Assembly: GCF_040681875.1 (NCBI RefSeq)
Contig: NZ_JBFAZP010000004.1
Location: forward strand, 310,001 to 374,000
From: Longispora sp040681875
GTDB taxonomy: Bacteria > Actinomycetota > Actinomycetes > Mycobacteriales > Micromonosporaceae
Length of the DNA: 64,000 bases
Direction of reading: 5' to 3'
This document shows, piece after piece, positions 46,471-54,951 of the stretch. The translations under genes and the position numbers were made by a program. Each line of letters begins with the position of its first letter. The first letter of the stretch is position 1. The notes beneath the pieces are model-generated. The model was not told where the DNA came from and ran no database searches. It saw only the letters and a program-made list of their open reading frames with translations.

Positions 46471-46730
46471 CCCGGAGCGACCTGAAAATCCGCGCTGAGG
46501 CACGCCTCGGTCGGGGGCAGCACCATCCCCGCGCGGAGTGACCTGGAGTCCAGGCTGACGAACGCCTCGGTCGGGGCCAGCACCAACCCCGCGCGGAGCT
46601 ACCTGAAGTCCACGCTGACGAACGCCCCGGTCGGGGCCAGCACCAACCCCGCCCGGAGCTACCTGAAGTCCACGCTGACGAATGCCCCGGTCGGGGCCAG
46701 CACCAACCCCGCGCGCAGTGATCTGAAGCC
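46471..46730. repeat. 60-bp tandem repeat array (about 4.3 units) with internal hairpins
   Basis: The period is exactly 60 bp. Units at 46561-46620 and 46621-46680 differ at only two positions; the outer units are more diverged. Each unit contains a short hairpin of the type GCCCC-GGTC-GGGGC (for example 46624-46637). On the minus strand one frame gives a repeated peptide (LRAGLVLAPTGAFVSVDFR) but with in-frame TAG stops, so I treat the array as non-coding. It fills the gap of about 620 nt between two genes (46337-46957). Confidence 0.85.
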
Positions 46731-46957
46731 ACCTCGTGCCGCGTCGCCGACCAGATCGCCCCAGCGGGCGGCCCCTGACAAGGGTGCGACTCCCCGCTCG
46801 GGACGGCCTGAAGCGGCGTTGTGCCGCGCGGCCTGCCGGAACCGCCGCAGCGCACATGTCACGGCGGCGCACCCGCCGCTCGGCTGGCGCGGACGTGCCG
46901 TTGGCCGCGTCGAGGCGCACGCCAGCGCTCCGCCGGACGATCGGCGGGTCGGTCGGG

Positions 46958-47143
46958 CTACGGGAGCAGGATCAGGGCCAGCCAGCCGACGAGGACGACG
47001 GCGAGGATCGCGGCAAGCACCCAGGTGGGGATTTTGTGCCCGCCCGCCCGGTTCCGGCTGATCTCTTCGGCGATCTTGGCACGGCGCTTCTGCACCCGGC
47101 TCGTGATGAAGTCGGGGCGGCCGTTCTTCTGCTGGTCACTCAT
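46958..47143 (-). CDS. Small membrane protein downstream of pafA
   Basis: 61 residues: a basic soluble half (RPDFITSRVQKRRAKIAEEISRNR) and a C-terminal transmembrane helix (PTWVLAAILAVVLVGWLALILLP). The ATG is preceded by GGAACC, a weak RBS. It lies 83 nt downstream of pafA on the same strand. Small membrane proteins are often found here in the actinobacterial Pup locus. No function is known to me. Confidence 0.75.
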   Translation of the reverse strand: MSDQQKNGRPDFITSRVQKRRAKIAEEISRNRAGGHKIPTWVLAAILAVVLVGWLALILLP

Positions 47144-47226
47144 GGCGGTTCCGAGACTACCGGCACCCCGAGGGCCGCATCAAGGCGCGATCCGTGGGGC
47201 GTCGCGGCGACGCCCCACGGAACCGG

Positions 47227-48585
47227 TCACATGCTCGCGATCAGCTTGTCCACGCGCTCGTCGTGCGCCCGGAACGGGTCCTTGCACAGGACGGTGCGCT
47301 GGGCCTGGTCGTTGAGCTTGAGGTGCACCCAGTCGACGGTGAAGTCGCGGCGCTTCTCCTGGGCCTGGCGGATGAACTCGCCGCGCAGCCGGGCCCGGGT
47401 GGTCTGCGGCGGGGTCTCCTTCGCCTCGAACACCTGGAGCTCGTTGACCACCCGGTCGACGTTGTCGCGCTTCTCGAGCAGGGCGTGCAGGCCCCGCCCG
47501 CGCCGGATGTCGTGGTAGGCCAGGTCGAGCTGGGCGACCCGGGGGCTGGACAGGGCGAGGTCGTGGCGGTTCTGGTACCGCTCGATGAGCTTGAGCTTGG
47601 CCACCCAGTCGATCTCGCGCTCGATCGCGCCGAGGTTGCCGCTCTCCACCGAGTCGAGGACCCGGCCCCACAGTTCGAGCACGCGGGTGAGGTTGGCGTC
47701 GTCGCCGCGCTTGGCGAGGAACTCGACGGCCTTGGTGTAGTACTCCCGCTGGATCTCCAGCGCGCTCGCGTCCTTGCCGTTGGCGAGCTTGATCGGGCGG
47801 CGGCCGGTGACGTCGTGCGACACCTCGCGGATCGCCCGGATCGGGTTCTCCAGGGTCAGGTCGCGCAGCACCACGCCGGCCTCGATCATGCGGAGCACGA
47901 TGTCGGCGGTGCCGACCTTGAGGAGGGTCGTCACCTCGTTCATGTTGGAGTCGCCCACGATGACGTGCAGGCGCCGGTACCGCTCGGCGTCGGCGTGCGG
48001 CTCGTCGCGGGTGTTGATGATCGGCCGGGACCGGGTCGTCGCGCTGGAGACGCCCTCCCAGATGTGCTCGGCCCGCTGGGACAGGCAGTAGACCGCGCCG
48101 CGCGGGGTCTGCAGCACCTTGCCGGCCCCGCAGATCAGCTGCCGGGTGACCAGGAACGGGATCAGGACGTCGGCGAGTCGGCCGAACTCGCCGTGCCGGC
48201 TGACGAGATAGTTCTCGTGGCAGCCGTAGGAGTTGCCGGCCGAGTCGGTGTTGTTCTTGAACAGGTAGATGTCGCCCGCGATGCCCTCGTCGTGCAACCG
48301 CTTCTCCGCGTCGACGAGCAGACCTTCGAGAATCCGCTCACCGGCCCGGTCGTGAGCCACCAACTCCGACACCGAATCGCACTCGGGTGTCGCGTATTCG
48401 GGGTGGGAACCGACGTCGAGGTAGAGCCGTGCGCCGTTGCGGAGGAAAACGTTACTCGAACGCCCCCACGACACCACACGGCGGAACAGGTAGCGCGCCA
48501 CCTCGTCCGGGGACAGCCTGCGCTGTCCGTGGAACGTGCAGGTGACCCCGTACTCCGTCTCAATTCCGAAGATGCGCCGATCCAT
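47227..48585 (-). CDS. pafA: Pup-protein ligase PafA
   Basis: 452 residues. The carboxylate-amine ligase fold begins MDRRIFGIETEYGVTC, where Glu9 belongs to the metal site, and LYLDVGSHPEYATPEC holds the catalytic Asp57. FKNNTDSAGNSYGCHENYLV is a family signature. It attaches the small protein Pup to lysines of proteins destined for the mycobacterial-type proteasome. The pup, dop and proteasome subunit genes are not in the window and probably lie beyond or elsewhere. ATG 48585 follows TAAGGT (complement of 48592-48597) after 6 nt, a leaderless start. Confidence 0.97.
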   Translation of the reverse strand: MDRRIFGIETEYGVTCTFHGQRRLSPDEVARYLFRRVVSWGRSSNVFLRNGARLYLDVGSHPEYATPECDSVSELVAHDRAGERILEGLLVDAEKRLHDEGIAGDIYLFKNNTDSAGNSYGCHENYLVSRHGEFGRLADVLIPFLVTRQLICGAGKVLQTPRGAVYCLSQRAEHIWEGVSSATTRSRPIINTRDEPHADAERYRRLHVIVGDSNMNEVTTLLKVGTADIVLRMIEAGVVLRDLTLENPIRAIREVSHDVTGRRPIKLANGKDASALEIQREYYTKAVEFLAKRGDDANLTRVLELWGRVLDSVESGNLGAIEREIDWVAKLKLIERYQNRHDLALSSPRVAQLDLAYHDIRRGRGLHALLEKRDNVDRVVNELQVFEAKETPPQTTRARLRGEFIRQAQEKRRDFTVDWVHLKLNDQAQRTVLCKDPFRAHDERVDKLIASM

Positions 48586-48623
48586 GAACAGACCTTACCG
48601 GTACCCACCGACAAAGTAACCGC

Positions 48624-49235
48624 TCAGACACCTTCCGTTTTGAGTTTGGAGTACCAGCGCACGCAGGAAGCGTATTCCGGGAGCAGTCCGGCCGCCGCCT
48701 GTTCGGCCAGGGTGGGGGCCGCCGCGTCCTTATCGGACAGGATCAGGTCGCCCCGGTCGAAGGGCAGGTCGAGCGCCAGGTCCGGGTCGAGCGGGGAGAT
48801 GCCGTGCTCGGCGGCCGGGTCGTAGTGCTCGGAACACAGGTACAGGAGCGTGCTGTCGTCCTCCAGGGCGCAGATGGCGTGCCCGAGGCCCTCGGCGAGG
48901 TACACGCCCCGCCGGTCCACGTCGTCGAGCCGGACGACCCGGTGCTGACCGAACGTGGGCGAGCCGACCCGGACGTCGATCACGAAGTCGAGCAGCGACC
49001 CGCGCAGGCACGTCACGTACTTGGCCTGGCCCGGCGGCGTGTCGGCGAAGTGCACCCCGCGCACCGTGCCGCGCGCCGACACCGAGGCGTTCGCCTGCTC
49101 CAGGCGCACCGGGTGGCCGGCGACCCGGGTGAACAGGTCGGCGCGGTACCACTCCAGGAAGCGGCCCCTGCTGTCCGGGTGCTGGACCGGCGTCATCGCG
49201 TACGCGCCCTCGATCCCCAGCGGCTCGATCCTCAC
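48624..49235 (-). CDS. rfbC: dTDP-4-dehydrorhamnose 3,5-epimerase
   Basis: 203 residues, cupin fold. PVQHPDSRGRFLEWYR, then QANASVSARGTVRGVHFAD with the catalytic base His62, and DFVIDVRVGSPTFGQH are diagnostic. It catalyses the third step of dTDP-L-rhamnose (or related 6-deoxysugar) formation. GTG 49235 has GGAGGAGGGG upstream. rfbA, rfbB and rfbD are not adjacent, so it may serve a sugar pathway encoded elsewhere. Confidence 0.93.
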   Translation of the reverse strand: MRIEPLGIEGAYAMTPVQHPDSRGRFLEWYRADLFTRVAGHPVRLEQANASVSARGTVRGVHFADTPPGQAKYVTCLRGSLLDFVIDVRVGSPTFGQHRVVRLDDVDRRGVYLAEGLGHAICALEDDSTLLYLCSEHYDPAAEHGISPLDPDLALDLPFDRGDLILSDKDAAAPTLAEQAAAGLLPEYASCVRWYSKLKTEGV

Positions 49236-49447
49236 AGCCCCTCCTCCACGGGCCCGCCCGGGCGACCCGCGTCGACGTCCCGGCGGGCGGGTCCCACCCG
49301 GGGAAGCCTAGGACACCTCGCTGCCTGCGACTGACCACAACCGGACAGTCACGGACGTTCCCGGCCATCTATGCTCGCCCGCCGCCCGCCGCCCGCCGCC
49401 ACCCTCCGCGCCGGTGCCTCGGCGCCCCGGCGCCACCCGCCCCCGCC

Positions 49448-49493
49448 GGGAGCCGGGAGCCAGTCACGCCGGGAGCCGGAGGCCGGTCACGCC
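49448..49493. repeat. 23-bp tandem duplication
   Basis: Two adjacent 23-nt units (49448-49470 and 49471-49493) begin GGGAGCCGG and end GGTCACGCC or AGTCACGCC, with about four mismatches. They lie in the 356-nt divergent gap between rfbC and the trypsin-like gene, which otherwise holds no clear gene. Confidence 0.5.
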
Positions 49494-49591
49494 GACGGCT
49501 CCGGCCTCTCCGGCCCCGCCGTGGCGAGCCTCTCCGAACATTCCGGCCCCGGCCCCTGCCCGCGCCGCCCGCCCGGCCATAGGATCGGGCC

Positions 49592-50368
49592 GTGGTCCAA
49601 CGGCACAGACGTCCCACCCGGCTGCCCCGCGCGCGGTTCGCCCTGGTCGCCGCGACGGTGCTGGTGGCGGCCGCCGCGGCCTGGGCCGTGTTCCCGGGCT
49701 CCGCCGTCCCGACCGCGGCCCCGCCGCCGCCCGGGCCGCCCGGCGTGGTCACCCCGGTGCCGCTGGGCGAGCCGGCGGTCGGCGCGCTGTTCGGGGCGGC
49801 CGGGGAGCGGGGCTGCACGGCGAGCGTGGTGCACAGCCCGGGGCGCAACCTGGTCCTGACCGCCGCGCACTGCGTGACCGGCGACGACATGTTCTTCGCG
49901 CCCGGCTACCACGACGGGCAGCGGCCGTCCGGCACGTGGCAGGTCGTCGACCGGATCCTGGACGACCGGTGGGACTCCGACGGCGACCCGGACTACGACC
50001 TCGCGTTCCTGCTGGTCCGCGACGCCGACGGCGACCGGCTGGTGGAGGACGTGGCCGGGGCGCACGAGCTGGCCACCGAGGGCCCGTTCGACCAGCCGGT
50101 CCGGATGACGGGCTACCCGGCGGGTCTGGACCATCCGATCAGCTGCGACGGCCTCAGCCAGCGCTGGGAGGACACCCAGTTGCGGATCGCCTGCGCGGGC
50201 TTCACCGACGGGACGAGCGGCGGCCCGTGGGTGACGGCGTCGGGCGCGGTGGTCGGCCTGATCGGCGGGTACGAACAGGGCGGTGGGACGGCCGACATCT
50301 CCTACAGCCCGTACTTCGGCGAGGGCGTGGCGGCGCTGTACCGACGCGCGACCGGGGGCGCGCGCTGA
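49592..50368 (+). CDS. Secreted or anchored trypsin-like serine protease
   Basis: 258 residues. Basic N-terminus and one hydrophobic helix (FALVAATVLVAAAAAWAVF) for export. Catalytic triad His93 (LTAAHC), Asp136 (DYDLAFL) and Ser209 (GTSGGPW). Cys75-Cys94 flank the His loop, a classical disulfide. The SGGP form of the nucleophile motif recalls glutamyl endopeptidase/V8-like enzymes. GTG 49592 lies 6 nt after TAGGAT (49580-49585), so it is probably leaderless. Confidence 0.9.
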   Translation: MVQRHRRPTRLPRARFALVAATVLVAAAAAWAVFPGSAVPTAAPPPPGPPGVVTPVPLGEPAVGALFGAAGERGCTASVVHSPGRNLVLTAAHCVTGDDMFFAPGYHDGQRPSGTWQVVDRILDDRWDSDGDPDYDLAFLLVRDADGDRLVEDVAGAHELATEGPFDQPVRMTGYPAGLDHPISCDGLSQRWEDTQLRIACAGFTDGTSGGPWVTASGAVVGLIGGYEQGGGTADISYSPYFGEGVAALYRRATGGAR

Positions 50369-50414
50369 TAGGGTTCGCCCCGCGCCCGCAACCTCTGGTG
50401 GAGACGGAATTCTC

Positions 50415-50762
50415 ATGAAACTCACGATCGTCACCGCGACGACGGGGCTCATCCTGGTGGCCGTCATCGTCGAGTTGCTGCGCCGCCGGCAGCTCCGCGA
50501 GAAGTACGGCATGCTGTGGCTGGCCGTCGGTCTCGTCGTGGTGCCGTCCGCGCTGTTCCCGGGGACGCTGGACCGGTTCGCCCGGACGATCGGGATCGCC
50601 TCCGGGATCAGTCTGGTGCTGTTCCTGGCGGTGTCGTTCCTGCTGCTGGTCTGCGTCCACCTGTCGTGGGAGGTCAGCCGGCTGGAGGAGGAGACCCGGG
50701 TGCTGTCCGAGGAGGTCGCGTTGATCCACGCCAGGTTGGGCGCGGACGAGGAACCGAGCTGA
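50415..50762 (+). CDS. DUF2304 membrane protein
   Basis: 115 residues, ATG with GGTGGAGA upstream. Three transmembrane helices (IVTATTGLILVAVIVELL, GMLWLAVGLVVVPSALFP, SGISLVLFLAVSFLLLVCVHL) with LRRRQLREKYGMLWL between the first two, then a short C-terminal coiled coil (SRLEEETRVLSEEVALIHARL). DUF2304 proteins are usually encoded next to glycosyltransferases of cell-envelope glycan assembly, which fits the GtrA/DUF2142/GT4 genes that follow. Confidence 0.85.
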   Translation: MKLTIVTATTGLILVAVIVELLRRRQLREKYGMLWLAVGLVVVPSALFPGTLDRFARTIGIASGISLVLFLAVSFLLLVCVHLSWEVSRLEEETRVLSEEVALIHARLGADEEPS

Positions 50763-50877
50763 CCCCCCACAGGGGACCAGGAACGACCACCGAACCGGGC
50801 ACGACCACCCGACCCGGCACCGTCCACCCGCCGCTCGCAGCCGGACCGCCGCTCGCGGGCACCCGGCCGGACCGCCG

Positions 50878-52464
50878 CTAGCGGTCCGCCCCGACCGGCT
50901 CCGGCAACACCCGTGGCTGCGGCACACCGGCCACGATGGTCGGCTCCGTCAGGTCCGGCCACGCCGCCGCCACCCGGGGCGCCCGCCAGGTCAGCCACCC
51001 GAGCAGCGCGAGTCCGAGCACCATGGCCAGCAGCGGCAGCTCGGGGCCGAGCGGCGGCGTCCACGCCCCGCCGAACGGGTTGAGGTCGGCGATCCCCGGC
51101 CGGTTCACCTTGATGCCGCGCTGCCAGCGGATCATCGTGAACCACAGGAACACCAGGTGGATCGGCAGCAGGACGACGGCGACCATCCGGGTCAGCTTGC
51201 GGGCCGCGTCGGCCCCGACGCCGCGCCGTTCGATCACGAACGCGCCGAGCAGGGGCACCGCGACGAGCAGCGGCATCATGTACCGGGCCTGGGTGATGAA
51301 CCCGTAGCTGTTGACGTTGACGACCTGGATCAGGGACAGCAGTCCGCCGCCCCCGGCGACGAGCGCGAGGATCCGCAGCCGGTCGGCCCGGCTGCCGAGC
51401 GCGAACCCGGCCAGCACCAGCCCGCCGGCGACGCAGGTCCACACGGCGTAGAACGGGCCGGGGATCTCGGTGTCCAGCCAGCCGGTGACGCCGACCAGCT
51501 GGTCGAGGTAGTGCTGCCAGCGGGTGATCTCCGCCCACAGCGCCTGGGTGGGCCGCAGGGGGGTGGCCGCCTTGAGGGGGACGAGCACGGAGGACTTCAT
51601 GACCACGATCCACGCCACGGACAGCAGGGCCGCCGCGCCGATCGCGAGGCCCCACCAGCGCAGCAGGGGCGTGCGCCACAGGGTGACGATCCGGCGCCAG
51701 CCCAGCGGCATCAGCAGGGTGACGAGCGCGATCGCGCCGAACAGCGGGCCCATGGAACGCAGGGTGACGAGCAGGATCGCGCTGATCCCGATGAGCGCGA
51801 CCAGGGGCCGGGCCGGGCCGCGCGCCGGGCCGAGGAACAGCGGGATGCCGGCGGAGAACAGGGCGATGCCGGCGGAGATCTCCAGGCCGCTCGGGTTGAT
51901 CGCGCCGGACATGTGCCCGACGATCGGGCTGGTGACCGCGATCAGGCCGCCGAGCATCAGCCCGTACCGGGACCAGCGGGCCAGGACCGTGAACGCGCCG
52001 GCCAGCAGCGCGGCGGACAGGGCGGCGCTGATCAGCCGGGCGAGGATCAGCCCGGGCCAGCCGGGCCACAGCCGCAGCGGGCCGCCGACGAGCGCGTAGT
52101 ACAGCGGGTTGTAGCGGCCGGCGCTGGTCGGCTTGGACACGAGTTCGCGGTCGGCGGTGGGCGCGAGGGCGCAGGCGGCGGGCAGGGCGGGCTGACCGTG
52201 GTACCAGCAGCCGGTCTCCAGGGTGCCCCGGATCCCCTTCGGCACGACCTGGAACGCCCCGGTGCCGGCGAACGCGTCGGCGGGCTCGGGCATCACGTCG
52301 CCCCCGGCCACCCCGGCGGCGCGGACGGAGTGCGCGGGCTCGTCGGGCGCCCCGTCGTACGGCGCGGCGAGTGCCCAGGAACCGATCAGCAGGAAGAAGC
52401 CGAGGAACGCCGGCAGCCACAGCCGGCGGCCACTCGGGCGGGCGGGCGGTTCGGGGGAGGTCAC
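50878..52464 (-). CDS. DUF2142 polytopic membrane protein
   Basis: 528 residues with about ten transmembrane helices. The loop after the first helix (PYDGAPDEPAHSVRAAGVAGG) contains the DEPAH motif characteristic of DUF2142, a GT-C-like family associated with surface polysaccharides. RYNPLYYALVGGPL is another family segment. Its GTG start overlaps the stop of the upstream GtrA gene as GTGA, so the two are translationally coupled. Confidence 0.88.
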   Translation of the reverse strand: MTSPEPPARPSGRRLWLPAFLGFFLLIGSWALAAPYDGAPDEPAHSVRAAGVAGGDVMPEPADAFAGTGAFQVVPKGIRGTLETGCWYHGQPALPAACALAPTADRELVSKPTSAGRYNPLYYALVGGPLRLWPGWPGLILARLISAALSAALLAGAFTVLARWSRYGLMLGGLIAVTSPIVGHMSGAINPSGLEISAGIALFSAGIPLFLGPARGPARPLVALIGISAILLVTLRSMGPLFGAIALVTLLMPLGWRRIVTLWRTPLLRWWGLAIGAAALLSVAWIVVMKSSVLVPLKAATPLRPTQALWAEITRWQHYLDQLVGVTGWLDTEIPGPFYAVWTCVAGGLVLAGFALGSRADRLRILALVAGGGGLLSLIQVVNVNSYGFITQARYMMPLLVAVPLLGAFVIERRGVGADAARKLTRMVAVVLLPIHLVFLWFTMIRWQRGIKVNRPGIADLNPFGGAWTPPLGPELPLLAMVLGLALLGWLTWRAPRVAAAWPDLTEPTIVAGVPQPRVLPEPVGADR

Positions 52465-52907
52465 GGTGACGCCTTCACTTCCGTACGATCGGGACGGGCT
52501 GCCGGGGTGGTGTAGATCCACCGGCGGGAGACCAGGTAGTTCATGACGAACAGGCTCGCGGTGACGACGGCCTTGGCGTAGCGGTAGTCCAGGCCCAGTT
52601 TGCTGATCCACGGGACGAGGACGACGGTGAGGCCGAGGTTGACGAGCACGAGGCACACGTACCGGGCGAAGTGCCGGACCGCGCCGCCGCCGGTGGCCGA
52701 GAAGACCCAGATCCGGTTGAGGAGGAAGTTCGCCAGGAACGCCGCCCCGTAGGCCAGGGCGGAGGCCAGGGAGAGCCACAGGCCGGCGACGCCGTGCAGG
52801 AGGATCAGGATGGCCTCGTCGAGCAGGAAGCACGCGCCACCCACAAGTGCGAACCGGACTCCCGAGGTGCGGGCGAGGATCCCGATCCGGTCTGGAATAT
52901 CCACCAC
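52461..52907 (-). CDS. GtrA-like flippase-family membrane protein
   Basis: 148 residues with four transmembrane helices: VRFALVGGACFLLDEAILILL, LASALAYGAAFLANFLLNRIWVFS, ARYVCLVLVNLGLTVVLVPW and AKAVVTASLFVMNYLVSRRWIY. FLLNRIWVF and the C-terminal NYLVSRRWIY are GtrA hallmarks. Such proteins are thought to translocate polyprenyl-linked sugars across the membrane. GTG 52907 has AGGGA upstream. It overlaps the DUF2142 gene by 4 nt and is divergent from the glycosyltransferase. Confidence 0.9.
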   Translation of the reverse strand: MVDIPDRIGILARTSGVRFALVGGACFLLDEAILILLHGVAGLWLSLASALAYGAAFLANFLLNRIWVFSATGGGAVRHFARYVCLVLVNLGLTVVLVPWISKLGLDYRYAKAVVTASLFVMNYLVSRRWIYTTPAARPDRTEVKASP

Positions 52908-53103
52908 GGACGAGTCCCTTCCGGTCAACCCACGAGAGGCCCCCGAAAGTGTAAACGGTGTTTCGCACCACACCGCATAGGGGTGTCGGACAACTCCCCC
53001 TTATGTGGATCACAGATAAATGCCTTCTTTGTTCATAAAAGTACTGTGAGGATCCGCGCCAGGCTATCCTTTGTGGGTATTTGTCCAGTTCTAGGGGGCG
53101 CAG

Positions 53104-54117
53104 ATGCGGATCGTGATCATTGCCACCCGGGATCCGCGCAACCAGCTCTCGGGTTCCGCCGAGCGGTACACCCACGAGATCGCGCGCCGGTGGGCCGCCG
53201 GGGGCCACGAGGTCCGGCTGTTCGCCCAGGAGGTGCCGGGTCGGCCACCCGAGGAGGACCACGAGGGGGTACTGGTGGCGCGCGCCGGCACCCGGCACAC
53301 CGTCCGCCGCGAGGCCCGCCGCTGGTACGCCGAGACCCTCCCCACCCCCGACCTCGTCCTGGATCTGCTCGGCCCGCGCCCGTTCGGCTGCCCGGGCTGG
53401 GTGACCGACGCCCCGGTGGCCGCCCTGGCCCTGGGCGTGCGCCGGCTGCACGGGATCCGCCTCCCGCTCGTCGCCCGCTGGCGGCTGCGCGGCTACCGGG
53501 CCGTGCCCACCCTGGCCGTGTCCGCCTCCGCCGGCACCACCCTGCGCGCGCACGGCCTGGACGACGTGGCCGTGGTCCCCGCCGGGGTCGAGCCCGCGCT
53601 GCTCCCGGCCGCGCCCCGCGAACCGGCCCCCACCGTCGTGTACGCCGGCCGGCTCGCCGGCCCCGGCCCCCGCGAGGCGCTCCGCGCCCACCAGCTGCTC
53701 CGGGCCCGGATCCGCGACGCCCAGCTCTGGTTCGTCGGCGCCGGCCCCGACGCGGCCCGGCTGTCCGGCCCCGGGGTGCGGGTGCACGAGCCGGCCCGGC
53801 GCGCGGAGCTGACGGCCCGGGCGCACGCGCAGGTGCTCACGGCGGCGGTCGAGGACTGGCCGTTGGCCGTGGACGAGGCGGCGGCCCTGGGCACCCCCAC
53901 GATCGGGTACGACCGGCCGGGGCTGCGCGACGCCATCCCGGCCGCGCGGGGCGTCCTGACCGGGCCGACCCCGGAGGCACTGGCCGGCGGGCTGCTGCTG
54001 CACCTGCCGGGCTGGACGGTGCGCCCGGCGGCCGGGGGCTGGGCCGGCGGGGCGCTGGCGTGGGACGCGGTGGCGGAGGCGGTGCTGCACGCGGCGACCC
54101 GGCCCAGGACGGCGTAG
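53104..54117 (+). CDS. Glycosyltransferase family 4 (GT-B fold)
   Basis: 337 residues. N-terminal Rossmann start MRIVIIATRDPRNQLSGSAERYTHEIARRWAAGGHEVRLFA with the GSAE acceptor loop; C-terminal half has VVYAGRLAGPGPREAL, LWFVGAGPDAARL, and the donor-site DWPLAVDEAAALGTPTIGYDRPG in place of the classical EGFG-type motif. GGGGG is placed 8 nt before the ATG. Probably transfers a sugar to a lipid-linked or surface glycan together with the divergent GtrA/DUF2142 pair. Confidence 0.88.
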   Translation: MRIVIIATRDPRNQLSGSAERYTHEIARRWAAGGHEVRLFAQEVPGRPPEEDHEGVLVARAGTRHTVRREARRWYAETLPTPDLVLDLLGPRPFGCPGWVTDAPVAALALGVRRLHGIRLPLVARWRLRGYRAVPTLAVSASAGTTLRAHGLDDVAVVPAGVEPALLPAAPREPAPTVVYAGRLAGPGPREALRAHQLLRARIRDAQLWFVGAGPDAARLSGPGVRVHEPARRAELTARAHAQVLTAAVEDWPLAVDEAAALGTPTIGYDRPGLRDAIPAARGVLTGPTPEALAGGLLLHLPGWTVRPAAGGWAGGALAWDAVAEAVLHAATRPRTA

Positions 54118-54154
54118 CAGCCGGCCCGGAACGGCATAGCGGTCGGAGGCGGTG

Positions 54155-54847
54155 TCAGCCCGCGAGCAGCGGTCCCGCGTCGTGTTCGGTGACCCCGCCC
54201 AGCGGGCCGAGCACGGTCAGCGCCGCCGCGTACCCCGCGCCCGGGTCCAGGTCGACCATCGCCGCGTCCAGGGCCACGCCGCCCGGGTACGCCAGCAGCC
54301 GGGGCGCCTCGCCCGGCGGGGAGACGTGCAGCTCGGCCATCGGCGCGTACAGCCCGTCGCCGGTCGCCTTGACCACGGACTCCTTCCGCGTCCAGTACGT
54401 GTAGAAGGCGCTCTCGCGGTCCGCCTCGGGCAGCGCGCGCCACGCGGCCAGCTCGGCCGGGGTGAGCACCGCGTCGGCGACCCCGTCGCGGTCGCGGCCC
54501 TCGGCCCGCTCGACGTCGAGGCCGAGCTCGACGCCGGTGGCGAAGGCGACGCCGATCCGGTCGCCGGAGTGCGACACGGAGAACCGCAGGTCACTGCCGA
54601 CGAGCCGGGGCTTGCCGTGCGGGCCGGCGCACCGGGTGCACTCGCGGTCCAGCTCGATCTTCTCCGGCGGGGTGCCCGTGAGCTGGGACAACACCAGGCG
54701 GACGATCGCGCAGCCGACCGTGAACTGCTCCCGCGCCGAGGCGACCCGGAACCGGTCGTGCCGGTCGCGCTCGACGTCGCTGAACAGCTCGACGTGCGCC
54801 GCCCGCGCCTGGTCGGCCCGGCCCCACCACACCTGTACGTCCGTCAC
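54155..54847 (-). CDS. 4'-phosphopantetheinyl transferase (Sfp type)
   Basis: 230 residues. SVSHSGDRIGVAF, then D111 and E113 of GLDVERAEG (Mg2+ ligands), and WTRKESVVKATGDGL with K155, E156 and K160 are the Sfp-type P1-P3 motifs. It converts apo carrier proteins of PKS/NRPS to the holo form using CoA. No PKS or NRPS genes are in the window, so it probably acts in trans. The GTG lies 6 nt after TAAGCT on its strand (54854-54859), a leaderless start. Confidence 0.94.
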   Translation of the reverse strand: MTDVQVWWGRADQARAAHVELFSDVERDRHDRFRVASAREQFTVGCAIVRLVLSQLTGTPPEKIELDRECTRCAGPHGKPRLVGSDLRFSVSHSGDRIGVAFATGVELGLDVERAEGRDRDGVADAVLTPAELAAWRALPEADRESAFYTYWTRKESVVKATGDGLYAPMAELHVSPPGEAPRLLAYPGGVALDAAMVDLDPGAGYAAALTVLGPLGGVTEHDAGPLLAG

Positions 54848-54951
54848 GCGCCCAGCTTACTGCGGCGGACATCCCCGGCATCCCGGGTGCCGGCCGGTAC
54901 ACAGTGGCCGGCCGGTGCCGGCGGGCCCGGTCACCCGGGCCCGCCCGCCGC

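Noticed and set aside
46471..46730. Possible CRISPR array
   Set aside because: Units are contiguous 60-bp tandem copies without unique spacers, and no cas genes are nearby.
46372..46920. 182-codon open frame across the 60-bp repeats (minus strand)
   Set aside because: Arg/Gly-rich with a 20-residue repeat imposed by the DNA repeat; no RBS and no recognisable domain. Treated as non-coding repeat.
54155..54847. Sfp-type transferase as evidence for an NRPS/PKS cluster here
   Set aside because: No carrier-protein or synthase genes are in the window; such transferases often act in trans.
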